The notes below the pieces were generated by a model. That model was given only the letters and a program-made list of their open reading frames with translations, was not told the origin of the DNA and made no database searches. DNA of 64,000 bases from Microtetraspora fusca (GTDB lineage Bacteria > Actinomycetota > Actinomycetes > Streptosporangiales > Streptosporangiaceae), in contig NZ_BBYK01000064.1 of NCBI RefSeq assembly GCF_001570365.1, forward strand, positions 28,641-92,640, given 5' to 3'. Made by a program: the position numbers and the translations under genes. Position 1 is the stretch's first letter; each line of letters starts with the position of its first letter. Below, piece after piece: positions 7,552 to 17,970 of the stretch.

Positions 7552-10230
7552 GTGCCGAACACCGAAGCGACCCCCGACCGTCCGTGCCTGTTGCTCCTGG
7601 ACGGTCATTCCCTTGCCTACCGCGCCTTCTACGCCCTGAAGGACGCGAATCTGATGACGACGGACGGTCAGCACACGGAAGCGGTGTACGGCTTCACCTC
7701 GATGTTGACCAACGTCCTGCGCGACGAGCGGCCGAGCCATGTCGCGGTCTGTTTCGACCGGAGCGAGCCGACCTTCCGCCACGAGGCGTTCGAGGCGTAC
7801 AAGGCGAACCGGGCAGAGACACCGGAGGACTTCCGCGGCCAGGTGCAGCTCATCTTCGAGCTGCTCGACGCGCTGCGCGTCCCGCGCCTGTCGCTGGCGG
7901 GCTACGAGGCCGACGATCTGATCGCGACGCTCGCCACCCAGGCGTCCGGCGCGGGGATGAACGTGCTGATCGTGACCGGTGACCGCGACGCGCTGCAGCT
8001 CGTCGACGACAGGGTGACGGTGCTGATGACGCGGCGCGGCATCAGCGACATGACCCGGTTCACGCCCGAGGCCGTGATGGACAAGTACGGCCTGACCCCG
8101 GCGCAGTACCCCGACTTCGCCGCGCTGCGCGGAGACCCGAGCGACAACCTGCCGAGCATCCCCAGCGTGGGTGAGAAGACCGCCACCAAGTGGATCTCCA
8201 CGTACGGCTCGCTCGACGAGCTGGTCCGCCGGGCCGACGAGGTCAAGGGCAAGGTCGGCGAGAAGCTTCGCGAGCACCTCGGCCAGGTGATCCACAACCG
8301 GATGCTGACCGAGCTGCGGCGCGACGTCCCCCTCGACGCCGCCCCGGACGCGCTCACCATGGGCGAGTGGGACCGCGAGGAGATCAACAAGCTGCTCGAC
8401 GCGCTGCAGATCCGCGGCGAGCTGCGTGACCGGCTCTTCAAGACCCTCGGCACGGCCGAGCCCGAGGCGAGCGAGGGCTTCGAGGTCGAGGTCACCGTGC
8501 TCGGCCCCGGCGAGGTCGGCACGTGGCTGGCCGCGCTGCCCGAGGGCCGCGCCGGCCTGGAGTTCCGCGGCTCCTACGGCAGCGGCACCGGGCGGCTGGA
8601 CGGCATCGCCGTCGCCGGCGAGACGGGCGCCGCCTACATCGACCCCACCCAGCTCACGCCGGAGGACGAGGCGGCCCTGAACGCGTGGCTCGCCGACGAG
8701 TCCCGCCCGAAGGCCGTGCACGACGCCAAGGGGCCGCTGCTCGCCCTGTGGGAGCTCGGCATGGACCTGCGCGGGCTGACCTGTGACACGGCCGTGGCCG
8801 CCTACCTGGCGCTGCCGGGGCAGAGCTCGTTCCCGCTCAACGACCTGGTCCTGCGTTACCTGCACCGCGAGCTGCGCAGCGTGACCGAGGCCAACGGCCA
8901 GACCAGCCTCTTCGAGGAGGACGACGCGGCCGCGGCCGAGCTGGCGCTGCGCGCCCACGCCGTACGCGACCTCGCCGACGAACTGGAGGCGCGCCTGTCG
9001 AGCCGGGGCGGCACCCGCCTGATCACCGAGGTCGAGCTGCCCCTGATGCGGGTGCTCGCCTCGATGGAGCGGGCCGGCATCGCGGCCGACGGGCAGTACT
9101 TCGCCGCGCTCGAAGCCGAGTTCGGCGCGGCGGTCAAGCAGGCGGTGGAGGCGGCCCACGCCTCGGTGGGCGAGCAGTTCAACCTCGGGTCGCCCAAGCA
9201 GCTCCAGGAGATCCTCTTCGTCCGGCTGAACCTGCCCAAGACGAAGAAGACCAAGACCGGCTACACCACCGACGCCGACGCGCTGGCCTGGCTGGCGGGC
9301 CAGACCGACCACGAGCTGCCGACGATCATGCTGCGGCACCGCGACCAGATGAAGCTGCGCACCACCGTCGAGGGTCTGATCAAGGAGATCGGCGACGACG
9401 GGCGCATCCACACCACGTTCAACCAGATCAAGGCGGCGACCGGGCGGCTCAGCTCGGAGAAGCCCAACCTGCAGAACGTGCCGATCCGCACCGCTGAGGG
9501 CCGCCGGATCCGCAAGGGCTTCGTCGTGGGCGCGGGCTACGAGACGCTGCTCACCGCCGACTACAGCCAGATCGAGCTGCGGATCATGGCGCATCTGTCC
9601 GGCGACGAGTCGCTGATCGCGGCCTTCGAGTCCGGCCACGACTTCCACCAGGCGACCGCGGCGCGGGTCTTCGACCTCCCGCCCGAGCAGGTGGACGCTG
9701 ACCTTCGGGCCCGGATCAAGGCGATGAACTACGGCCTGGCCTACGGCCTGTCCGACTTCGGGCTGTCCGGCCAGCTCGGCATCCCGGTCGCGGAGGCGCG
9801 CGCGCTCAAGGACGAGTACTTCCAGGAGTTCGGCGGGGTCCGCGACTACCTGGAGGAGGTCGTCTCCCGGGCCCGCAAGGACGGGTACACCGAGACCATC
9901 CTCGGCCGTCGCCGCTATCTGCCGGACCTGACCAGCGACAACCGGCAGCGCCGCGAGATGGCGGAGCGGATGGCGCTGAACGCGCCGATCCAGGGCTCCG
10001 CGGCGGACGTCATCAAGGTGGCGATGCTCGACGTGCAGCGGGCGATCGAGGGCATGCGCTCACGAATGCTGCTCCAGGTGCACGACGAACTCGTCTTCGA
10101 GGTCGTCCCGGGCGAGCTGGAAGAGCTCAAGCGCGTCGTGGTCGAGCACATGTGCGGCGCGTTCCAGTTCCGCGTCCCGCTCGACGTGTCCGTGGGCGTC
10201 GGCCCGACCTGGGAGGACGCCGGCCACTAG
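7552..10230 (+). CDS. polA: DNA polymerase I
   Basis: PolA fills gaps and removes RNA primers during replication and repair. The 892-residue protein has an N-terminal 5'-3' nuclease (about 1-300, with LLLDGHSLAYRAFYAL, YEADDLIATLA and the helix-hairpin-helix GDPSDNLPSIPSVGEKTA). A middle domain (about 310-490) corresponds to the proofreading exonuclease fold but I do not see its usual acidic catalytic motifs, as in other actinobacterial enzymes. The polymerase domain has motif A (DYSQIELR), the O helix KAMNYGLAYG and motif C (QVHDELVFEV). GTG 7552 lacks a Shine-Dalgarno; TAGGCT at 7540-7545 places the transcript start at the start codon. Confidence 0.96.
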   Translation: MPNTEATPDRPCLLLLDGHSLAYRAFYALKDANLMTTDGQHTEAVYGFTSMLTNVLRDERPSHVAVCFDRSEPTFRHEAFEAYKANRAETPEDFRGQVQLIFELLDALRVPRLSLAGYEADDLIATLATQASGAGMNVLIVTGDRDALQLVDDRVTVLMTRRGISDMTRFTPEAVMDKYGLTPAQYPDFAALRGDPSDNLPSIPSVGEKTATKWISTYGSLDELVRRADEVKGKVGEKLREHLGQVIHNRMLTELRRDVPLDAAPDALTMGEWDREEINKLLDALQIRGELRDRLFKTLGTAEPEASEGFEVEVTVLGPGEVGTWLAALPEGRAGLEFRGSYGSGTGRLDGIAVAGETGAAYIDPTQLTPEDEAALNAWLADESRPKAVHDAKGPLLALWELGMDLRGLTCDTAVAAYLALPGQSSFPLNDLVLRYLHRELRSVTEANGQTSLFEEDDAAAAELALRAHAVRDLADELEARLSSRGGTRLITEVELPLMRVLASMERAGIAADGQYFAALEAEFGAAVKQAVEAAHASVGEQFNLGSPKQLQEILFVRLNLPKTKKTKTGYTTDADALAWLAGQTDHELPTIMLRHRDQMKLRTTVEGLIKEIGDDGRIHTTFNQIKAATGRLSSEKPNLQNVPIRTAEGRRIRKGFVVGAGYETLLTADYSQIELRIMAHLSGDESLIAAFESGHDFHQATAARVFDLPPEQVDADLRARIKAMNYGLAYGLSDFGLSGQLGIPVAEARALKDEYFQEFGGVRDYLEEVVSRARKDGYTETILGRRRYLPDLTSDNRQRREMAERMALNAPIQGSAADVIKVAMLDVQRAIEGMRSRMLLQVHDELVFEVVPGELEELKRVVVEHMCGAFQFRVPLDVSVGVGPTWEDAGH

Positions 10231-10284
10231 CACCTCCCCGTTGCGTGAGATTGCCCGCTATTCGCCCGGAAAGTCGGCCAGAGA

Positions 10285-10316
10285 TGACCTTCTGCGATTT
10301 TGCCGCAGTAAGGTCA
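10285..10316 (+). promoter_or_regulatory. Perfect hairpin/inverted repeat in front of the deacetylase gene
   Basis: TGACCTT CTGCG (10285-10296) pairs with CGCAG T AAGGTCA (10304-10316) around a 7-base loop, with one bulged T. It ends eight bases before GTG 10324 and 55 bases after the polA stop. It could end polA transcription, act as an operator over the deacetylase promoter, or block its ribosome site. Confidence 0.5.
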
Positions 10317-10323
10317 AATTATT

Positions 10324-11409
10324 GTGCGAAAACTTGCTCGGGTGACAGTGGTCGCCAATGCGACGGTGGTCGCGGTGGGGCTGGTGGCGCTGACGCTGCT
10401 GCTCTCCGCGAGAGACGACGAGTCCGGGGAGAGGAGGATCCCGACCAGGGCGGAGCCTGCGGTGCCCGCGCCGGCGAGTCAACCCGACCCGCCTCCGCCG
10501 GTCGTCGCGACCGTGGAGTCGGCCCGCGCGGTCGGCGCGAACGAGCTCGGCCTGGTGCCGGTGATCATGTATCACCGGCTGCTGACGAAGCGGATCGCGT
10601 CCATCGACCGGACGCCCGCCCAGCTCCGGGCCGAACTGGTGAAGCTGGCCAAGGCGGGCTACGTGCCGATCACGGCGGCGGAGTTCGTCAGCGGCAGGAT
10701 CGACATCCCGGCCGGAGCGCATCCGGTCGTGCTCACCTTCGACGACGGACACCCCTCGCACTTCGCACTGGACGCCGACAGCCAGCCCAAGCGCGACACC
10801 GCGGTCGGGATCATCTACGAGGTCGCGGCGAAGTACCCGGACTTCCGTCCGGTCGCGACCTTCTGGGTGAACCGCGCGCCGTTCGGGCTGCCGGACCAGG
10901 CGCAGCAGGAGGCGGCGGTCAAGTGGCTGGTGGACCACGGATTCGAAGTGGGCAACCACACCTACACGCACCCCGACCTGCGCCGGCTGTCCCCTAAGGG
11001 GGTGGCCGAGCAGATCGTCAGGCAGGAGCGGCTGCTGAAGAAGCTCGGCGTTCCGTCGTCCACCACGATGGCCCTGCCGTACGGCTCCCGCCCGCGGAAG
11101 GCGAAGATCGCCCGCGAGGGGAAGTGGGACGGAACGAGCTACCGCTTCGACGGCGTCTTCCTCGCGGGAGCCGAGCCGTCGGTTCCGCCGTACGCGAAAA
11201 GCTTCGACCGCACCGCGATCTGGCGCATCCAGTCCAACGGCAAACAGGGAGAATGCCGCCGCTGGTGTTCGGCCTACTGGCTGGACTGGCTGGACGAGCA
11301 TCCAGAGGCGCGCTACACGTCAGATGGGGATCCTGAGCACATCTCCATACCGAAGAGGCTTCGAGGTAATATCATTTCAAAGGCTGCGAAAAAGGTCATC
11401 GCTTACTAG
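10324..11409 (+). CDS. Membrane-anchored polysaccharide deacetylase
   Basis: The 361-residue product starts with a single N-terminal membrane segment (about 8-28) and a proline-rich linker (45-65), so the catalytic part faces outward. The NodB-type carbohydrate esterase 4 domain contains MYHRLL (82-87), motif 1 LTFDDG with D140 and D141, and motif 2 NHTYTH with H212 and H216, which bind the metal. Such enzymes remove acetyl groups from peptidoglycan or other cell wall or extracellular glycans. Between the motifs it is slightly longer than minimal family members. GTG 10324 has no Shine-Dalgarno. The gene lies between polA and rpsA on the same strand, with its own likely promoter and an rpsA promoter just after its stop. 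Confidence 0.88.
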   Translation: MRKLARVTVVANATVVAVGLVALTLLLSARDDESGERRIPTRAEPAVPAPASQPDPPPPVVATVESARAVGANELGLVPVIMYHRLLTKRIASIDRTPAQLRAELVKLAKAGYVPITAAEFVSGRIDIPAGAHPVVLTFDDGHPSHFALDADSQPKRDTAVGIIYEVAAKYPDFRPVATFWVNRAPFGLPDQAQQEAAVKWLVDHGFEVGNHTYTHPDLRRLSPKGVAEQIVRQERLLKKLGVPSSTTMALPYGSRPRKAKIAREGKWDGTSYRFDGVFLAGAEPSVPPYAKSFDRTAIWRIQSNGKQGECRRWCSAYWLDWLDEHPEARYTSDGDPEHISIPKRLRGNIISKAAKKVIAY

Positions 11410-11422
11410 TGCTGCGGCCGGA

Positions 11423-11451
11423 TTGACCTGGGACGCGTCGTCTCATATGCT
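11423..11451 (+). promoter_or_regulatory. Promoter of rpsA
   Basis: TTGACC (11423-11428) and TATGCT (11446-11451) are separated by 17 bases, a near-consensus housekeeping promoter. It starts 14 bases after the deacetylase stop and would give rpsA a leader of about 130 bases. Confidence 0.75.
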
Positions 11452-11590
11452 GATCGCTGCGCTGTGGGCTCGCGTGCGCCTCGGACGGAGCGGGTTCACG
11501 CCCGGTCATCCATCGCCTTGGTTGAACGGAAAACAAGCCCATTGCGCCTCGGTCACAACGACATCTGTCCGGTTCGGAGCAATTCCACAC

Positions 11591-13057
11591 ATGACGAGCA
11601 GCACTGAGGCCACCTCGAGCACCCCGCAGGTAGCGGTCAACGACATCGGTTCCGAGGAGGCCTTCCTCGCCGCGATCGACGAGACCATCAAGTACTTCAA
11701 CGACGGCGACATCGTTGAGGGCACCGTCGTCAAGGTCGATCGAGACGAGGTCTTGCTCGACATCGGCTACAAGACCGAGGGTGTCATTCCTTCGCGTGAA
11801 CTCTCGATCAAGCACGATGTCGATCCTGCCGACGTCGTCGAAGTCGGCGAGCACGTCGAGGCCCTTGTCCTCCAGAAGGAGGACAAGGAAGGCCGCCTCA
11901 TCCTGTCCAAGAAGCGCGCGCAGTACGAGCGCGCCTGGGGCACGATCGAGAAGATCAAGGACGAGGACGGCATCGTCACCGGCACCGTCATCGAGGTCGT
12001 CAAGGGTGGTCTCATCCTCGACATCGGCCTCCGTGGCTTCCTGCCGGCGTCCCTGGTCGAGATGCGTCGCGTCCGCGACCTGCAGCCGTACGTCGGCCGC
12101 GAGCTCGAGGCCAAGATCATAGAGCTGGACAAGAACCGCAACAACGTGGTTCTTTCCCGCCGTGCGTGGCTGGAGCAGACCCAGTCCGAGGTCCGCCAGA
12201 CCTTCCTCAACACCCTGCAGAAGGGTCAGGTCCGCAAGGGCGTCGTCTCCTCGATCGTCAACTTCGGTGCGTTCGTGGACCTCGGCGGCGTCGACGGACT
12301 GGTCCACGTCTCCGAGCTCTCCTGGAAGCACATCGACCACCCCTCCGAGGTCGTCGAGGTCGGCCAGGAGGTCACCGTCGAGGTTCTCGACGTCGACATG
12401 GAGCGCGAGCGCGTCTCCCTCTCGCTCAAGGCGACGCAGGAAGACCCGTGGCAGCAGTTCGCCCGCACCCACCAGATCGGCCAGGTCGTGCCGGGTCGCG
12501 TCACCAAGCTGGTGCCGTTCGGTGCGTTCGTCCGGGTCGAGGAGGGCATCGAGGGCCTGGTCCACATCTCCGAGCTGGCCGAGCGCCACGTGGAGATCCC
12601 GGAGCAGGTCGTTCAGGTCGGCGACGAGATCTTCGTCAAGATCATCGACATCGACCTGGACCGCCGCCGCATCTCCCTCTCGCTGAAGCAGGCGAACGAG
12701 GGCGCGCTGGGCGCCGACGTCGAGTTCGACCCCACGCTGTACGGCATGGCGGCGACCTACGACGATCAGGGCAACTACATCTACCCGGAGGGCTTCGACG
12801 CCGAGACCGGCGAGTGGCTCGAGGGCTTCGACAAGCAGCGCGAGGAGTGGGAGCGGCAGTACGCCGAGGCCCAGGCCCGCTTCGAGGCCCACAAGTCGCA
12901 GGTCGAGAAGGCGCGCGCGGAGGAGGCGGAGGCCAGCGAGGCCGCCCCGTCGTCCTACTCCGGTGAGAGCACGGGCTCGTCCCAGTCCGGCGGCGCGCTC
13001 GCCTCGGACGAGGCGCTCGCCGCCCTGCGCGAGAAGCTGGCCGGAGGCCAGAGCTGA
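11591..13057 (+). CDS. rpsA: 30S ribosomal protein S1
   Basis: S1 binds mRNA on the small subunit during initiation. The 488-residue protein has four S1 RNA-binding repeats, at about 36-108, 125-192, 213-281 and 298-368. Typical strand motifs are GDIVEGTVVKVDRDEVLLDIG, VNFGAFVDLGGVDGLVHVSEL and VPFGAFVRVEEGIEGLVHISEL. The C-terminal 120 residues are acidic, Ala/Ser-rich and probably disordered, as in other actinobacteria; there are fewer repeats than the six of E. coli S1. I chose ATG 11591 because GGAG lies 11 bases upstream and homologues start near here. The frame is open further upstream but overlaps the deacetylase and the promoter. A strong terminator follows. Confidence 0.96.
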   Translation: MTSSTEATSSTPQVAVNDIGSEEAFLAAIDETIKYFNDGDIVEGTVVKVDRDEVLLDIGYKTEGVIPSRELSIKHDVDPADVVEVGEHVEALVLQKEDKEGRLILSKKRAQYERAWGTIEKIKDEDGIVTGTVIEVVKGGLILDIGLRGFLPASLVEMRRVRDLQPYVGRELEAKIIELDKNRNNVVLSRRAWLEQTQSEVRQTFLNTLQKGQVRKGVVSSIVNFGAFVDLGGVDGLVHVSELSWKHIDHPSEVVEVGQEVTVEVLDVDMERERVSLSLKATQEDPWQQFARTHQIGQVVPGRVTKLVPFGAFVRVEEGIEGLVHISELAERHVEIPEQVVQVGDEIFVKIIDIDLDRRRISLSLKQANEGALGADVEFDPTLYGMAATYDDQGNYIYPEGFDAETGEWLEGFDKQREEWERQYAEAQARFEAHKSQVEKARAEEAEASEAAPSSYSGESTGSSQSGGALASDEALAALREKLAGGQS

Positions 13058-13087
13058 CCGCTCGGCACATGAGGTAAGCACAGGAAA

Positions 13088-13111
13088 GGCCCCGCTTCGG
13101 CGGGGCCTTTT
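13088..13111 (+). terminator. Rho-independent terminator after rpsA
   Basis: GGCCCCGC (13088-13095), loop TTCG, GCGGGGCC (13100-13107), then TTTT, with AAA upstream. It is a textbook intrinsic terminator 31 bases after the stop and the clearest in the window. Confidence 0.93.
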
Positions 13112-13138
13112 CGCGTCTGCGTTCCTCGCGTCTGCCGA

Positions 13139-13198
13139 GCTCCTCGTGCCCGCGCTCCTCGTGCCCGCGCTCCTCATGTCCGCGCTCCTCATGTCCGG
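13139..13198. repeat. Four tandem copies of a 15-bp repeat
   Basis: Four successive 15-base units of the form GCTCCTCRTGYCCGC run from 13139 to 13198, the first two identical. They lie between the rpsA terminator and the GNAT gene. No gene explains them. Confidence 0.8.
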
Positions 13199-13288
13199 GC
13201 TCCGCGTCCGCGCGCCCGTCATGGGTGGCCCGGCCGATCCGCTCAGTCCCATCCCGATGCCGCGAGCCGAGATCGATAGGGTGCCCCC

Positions 13289-13813
13289 GTGACGGACATC
13301 GAGAGGGCGTCGCCCGAGGACGCGGGGGAGATCCTCACCCTGCAGCGCGCGGCGTACGTGACCGAGGCCCAGATGTACGGCGACCCCTTCATCGCCCCCC
13401 TCATCGAGTCGTACGAGCAGCTTCGCCAGGCGATCGAGACCGGCGTGGTGCTCAAGGCCGTCGAGGGCGCCCGTGTCGTCGGGTCGGTGCGCGGCAGGCT
13501 GCCTGTCCCCCTCCGGCAGGTGGGCGACCGGGGACGGCCAGGACGGGACGAGGCGCCCTCATCCGGCCCCACGTGCCTCGTGGGCCGTCTCGTCGTCGCC
13601 CCCGACCGGCAGGGGAACGGCATCGGCACCGCCCTGCTGGAGGCGCTGCACGAGGCGGTCCCTGAGGCCGCCGCCTTCGACCTGTTCACCGGGCACCTCT
13701 CGGAGGGCAACCTGCGGCTGTACCGCCGCCTGGGATACCGCGAAACGCGCCGGGAGCGGGTGCAGGACCACCTCACGCTGATCCATATGCGGCGTACGGC
13801 CTCGCCGCGTTGA
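13289..13813 (+). CDS. GNAT family N-acetyltransferase
   Basis: The 174-residue protein is a single GNAT domain, which transfers an acetyl group from acetyl-CoA to an amine. The acetyl-CoA loop is RQGNGIGTALLEAL, preceded by the strand LVGRLVVAPD. The C-terminal part GHLSEGNLRLYRRLGYRETRRE is the usual motif B with its N-L-Y-x-x-x-G-Y core. An insertion of about 20 Arg/Gly/Pro residues lies before the central strand. The substrate is unknown. GTG 13289 has no ribosome site; TAGGGT (13277-13282) ends six bases before it, suggesting a leaderless mRNA. Confidence 0.85.
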   Translation: MTDIERASPEDAGEILTLQRAAYVTEAQMYGDPFIAPLIESYEQLRQAIETGVVLKAVEGARVVGSVRGRLPVPLRQVGDRGRPGRDEAPSSGPTCLVGRLVVAPDRQGNGIGTALLEALHEAVPEAAAFDLFTGHLSEGNLRLYRRLGYRETRRERVQDHLTLIHMRRTASPR

Positions 13814-13903
13814 CGGCCTCACCCCCCGTACGTCCGGAATCACGGGCCGACGACCGATATGGGGCGACTGCCGGATATAGCGGGGTCCCGATAGGCTGCG
13901 GGC

Positions 13904-14587
13904 GTGATGAAGGTGGGCCTCACGGGCGGCATCGGGTCGGGTAAGAGCGAGGTCTCCCGGCGCCTCGCGGAGCACGGGGCGATCGTCATCGACGCCGACA
14001 AGGTCGCCCGCGAGGTGGTGGAGCCCGGCACCGAGGGGCTCAAGGAGATCGTCGAGGCGTTCGGCGGGGACGTGCTCCGCCCGGACGGCAGCCTCGATCG
14101 GGAGCGGCTCGGCGCCATCGTCTTCGCCGACGCCGGCAAGCTGGCCGTGCTGAACGGGATCGTCCATCCGAAGGTCGGCGCGCGGGTGCAGGAGCTCCAG
14201 GATGCCGCGCCGCGGGACGCGATCGTGGTGTACGACGTCCCGCTGCTCGCGGAGAACGGGCTCGCGCCGATGTACGACCTGGTCGTCGTCGTGGACGCGT
14301 CGGATGAGACCCGCCTGGACCGGCTGACGCGGCTGCGGGGCATGTCCGAGCAGGACGCGCGGGCGCGCATCGCCGCGCAGGCCACGAGGGAGGACCGGCT
14401 GAAGGTCGCCGACGTGGTGATCGCCAACGAGGGGCCGCTGGAGGACCTCGACGCCCGGGTCGCCGAGCTGTGGGGGGACCTGCGCGCCAGGGCCGCCGGA
14501 CGCGCGGACTCCGGAGACGCGGGGCGGGGGAGCAGGCCCACGTCCGGGCCGCGCCCCGTGGTCGACTCGGAGGCGCCGTCGTCGTGA
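13904..14587 (+). CDS. coaE: Dephospho-CoA kinase
   Basis: CoaE catalyses the last step of coenzyme A synthesis, phosphorylating the 3' hydroxyl of dephospho-CoA with ATP. The 227-residue product has the P-loop GGIGSGKS, the substrate segment [22 protein letters not shown] and the lid region [26 protein letters not shown]. The last 35 residues are a polar tail; the second UPF0157 domain found in mycobacterial CoaE is absent. TAGGCT (13892-13897) ends six bases before GTG 13904, so a leaderless transcript starting at this GTG is likely; ATG 13907 is the alternative. uvrB follows after 60 bases. Confidence 0.94.
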   Translation: MMKVGLTGGIGSGKSEVSRRLAEHGAIVIDADKVAREVVEPGTEGLKEIVEAFGGDVLRPDGSLDRERLGAIVFADAGKLAVLNGIVHPKVGARVQELQDAAPRDAIVVYDVPLLAENGLAPMYDLVVVVDASDETRLDRLTRLRGMSEQDARARIAAQATREDRLKVADVVIANEGPLEDLDARVAELWGDLRARAAGRADSGDAGRGSRPTSGPRPVVDSEAPSS

Positions 14588-14616
14588 GGGCGGCGGGGGC
14601 GGACCCGAGGCGGGAA

Positions 14617-14639
14617 ATGTCGGTGGCCCGGCGTAGGTT
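14617..14639 (+). promoter_or_regulatory. PafBC-type (RecA-independent) DNA damage promoter of uvrB
   Basis: ATGTCGGTG (14617-14625), eight bases, then TAGGTT (14634-14639) matches the known mycobacterial RecA-NDp consensus TTGTCRGTG-N8-TAN3T at all but the first base. Transcription would begin close to GTG 14648. PafBC activates such promoters after DNA damage. The motif is seen directly; the regulator is inferred. Confidence 0.75.
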
Positions 14640-14647
14640 ATGCAGAC

Positions 14648-16759
<2,112 letters not shown>

Positions 16760-16771
16760 CCGCTCCGGCAC

Positions 16772-16789
16772 GCCGCCCCGCCGGGCGGC
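16772..16789 (+). terminator. Possible terminator hairpin after uvrB
   Basis: GCCGCCC (16772-16778), loop CGCC, GGGCGGC (16783-16789), 12 bases after the uvrB stop. No U tract. Confidence 0.4.
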
Positions 16790-16837
16790 CGACCACGGCT
16801 TCCGGCGGGTGCCTCGCCGATATGGGCTGAGAGCGCG

Positions 16838-16950
16838 TGACCGGCCGCAGGCAGCCGGTCAGGGCGTTGGCGTTGTCCGGGGTGTGACCGGCGCGGGTGG
16901 CCGGTCGGGGCGTTGTCCGGGGTGCGACCCGCCGTGGGTGGCCGGTCACG
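16838..16950. repeat. Imperfect direct repeats of about 40 bp after uvrB
   Basis: CGTTGTCCGGGGTG starts at 16871 and again at 16911, each followed by GACC and GGGTGGCCGGTC, making two near-identical units of about 40 bases. A more degenerate copy (GACCGG...CCGGTCAGGGCGTT) precedes them from 16838. The rest of the 297-base gap between uvrB and the DUF4126 gene holds nothing I can identify. Confidence 0.6.
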
Positions 16951-17056
16951 CACGATAACTGACGCCTGCTCGCCGGCGGCCCGACGTCTGCTCCGCGGTA
17001 GCCCGGCGACGTTCCGTAACGGGCGCGGGTGGTTCAGTGCGGGAGGCGAGCCGGTC

Positions 17057-17665
17057 TCAGGCGGGCTCGCCTGTACGGGAGGCCCGGCGGGAGGCGCGAT
17101 AGCGGCGCACACGGCGGAGGAGGCGCCAGCCGACGAAGGCGAGCACCGCGACCGCCACGATGACCAGCACCGGCAGGAAGATCGCGATGAGGCTCATGCC
17201 CAGCGCGCCCGCGTCCTCGACCGTGCTGACCACCGGGGCGCCCACGCCGGCGGTCGTGACGTTCACCACTGGGCGGGCGCTCGCCTTGACCGCGTGGACG
17301 ACGAGGGCGACGGCGATGCCGAGGACCCAGCCGACGGCGGGATGTTCCGCCATCCAGGCCGAGTTGTCCAGCTCGGCGGCGGCCGCCGTGGCGCTGAAGA
17401 CGACTCCGCCGGACGCGGGCCGTACGGCGGTCTGGATGATGTCGTTGACATGATCGACGACCGGCACCTTGTCGAGCACGATCTCCGCGACCAGGAGGAC
17501 GGCGACGATCAGCAGGACCCAGCCGTTGGAGAGCCACTCGTAGCCCTGCGGCAGCCGTACGGCGTCGGTGAAGTGGGCGGCCAGCCCGACGACGAGCAGC
17601 GGGATGTAGGCATTGAGCCCCGCGGCGGTAGACAGGCCGAGCCCGGTGAGTGCGGCGAACATCAC
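17057..17665 (-). CDS. DUF4126 family membrane protein
   Basis: The 202-residue protein has about five to six hydrophobic helices and the DUF4126 pattern: GLGLSTAAGLNAYIPLLVVGL at the N terminus, DKVPVVDHVNDIIQTAVRP in the middle and a C-terminal helix followed by a very basic tail. The family is membrane-bound and of unknown function. Starts are GTG 17665 or ATG 17662, both behind GGAGGGG. The first ten codons of this gene occur again at 21729-21759, on the far side of the neighbouring signalling genes, which suggests an insertion or rearrangement at its 5' end. Confidence 0.85.
   Translation of the reverse strand: MMFAALTGLGLSTAAGLNAYIPLLVVGLAAHFTDAVRLPQGYEWLSNGWVLLIVAVLLVAEIVLDKVPVVDHVNDIIQTAVRPASGGVVFSATAAAAELDNSAWMAEHPAVGWVLGIAVALVVHAVKASARPVVNVTTAGVGAPVVSTVEDAGALGMSLIAIFLPVLVIVAVAVLAFVGWRLLRRVRRYRASRRASRTGEPA
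17635..17665. repeat. Direct repeat, left copy (31 bp, start of the DUF4126 gene)
   Basis: These 31 bases are identical to 21729-21759, and weaker similarity continues through ACGAACG for another dozen bases. The copy here includes the start codon and first ten codons of the DUF4126 gene. Confidence 0.85.
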
Positions 17666-17970
17666 CCCTCCAACGAACGTGTCCGCGTGCCGGTGCCTGG
17701 TGCGGCGCGGAAATCCGGCAGGGGACCATCATCCCCGGTGGGCGGACAGCCCGGCGCGGCCATCCTCGCGCTCGTCGGCGAGCGGGAGGACGGGTGCGGC
17801 GCGGCGCGAGGAAGGTCGCGGCGACAGGCACGAGGCCGTCGGCCGCCCTGGACGAGGCGAGCCATACAGGGGCTGAGGGAAGTGGCGATCCGTGGCCCCG
17901 AGGCACGGCTGGGAGTCCGGGTGAGCGGTGTACGAAGGGTTTCGGGGGCGAGAGGCCGTGGACGGCGGGG

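Noticed and set aside
7069-9648. Long minus-strand frame through polA that ends as the thioesterase
   Set aside because: Only the part up to 7488 resembles a protein family. The upstream extension is the shadow of polA, and a good ribosome site lies before TTG 7488.
11324-11590. Upstream extension of rpsA to 11324
   Set aside because: It overlaps the deacetylase gene and the strong promoter at 11423-11451. S1 homologues start near 11591.
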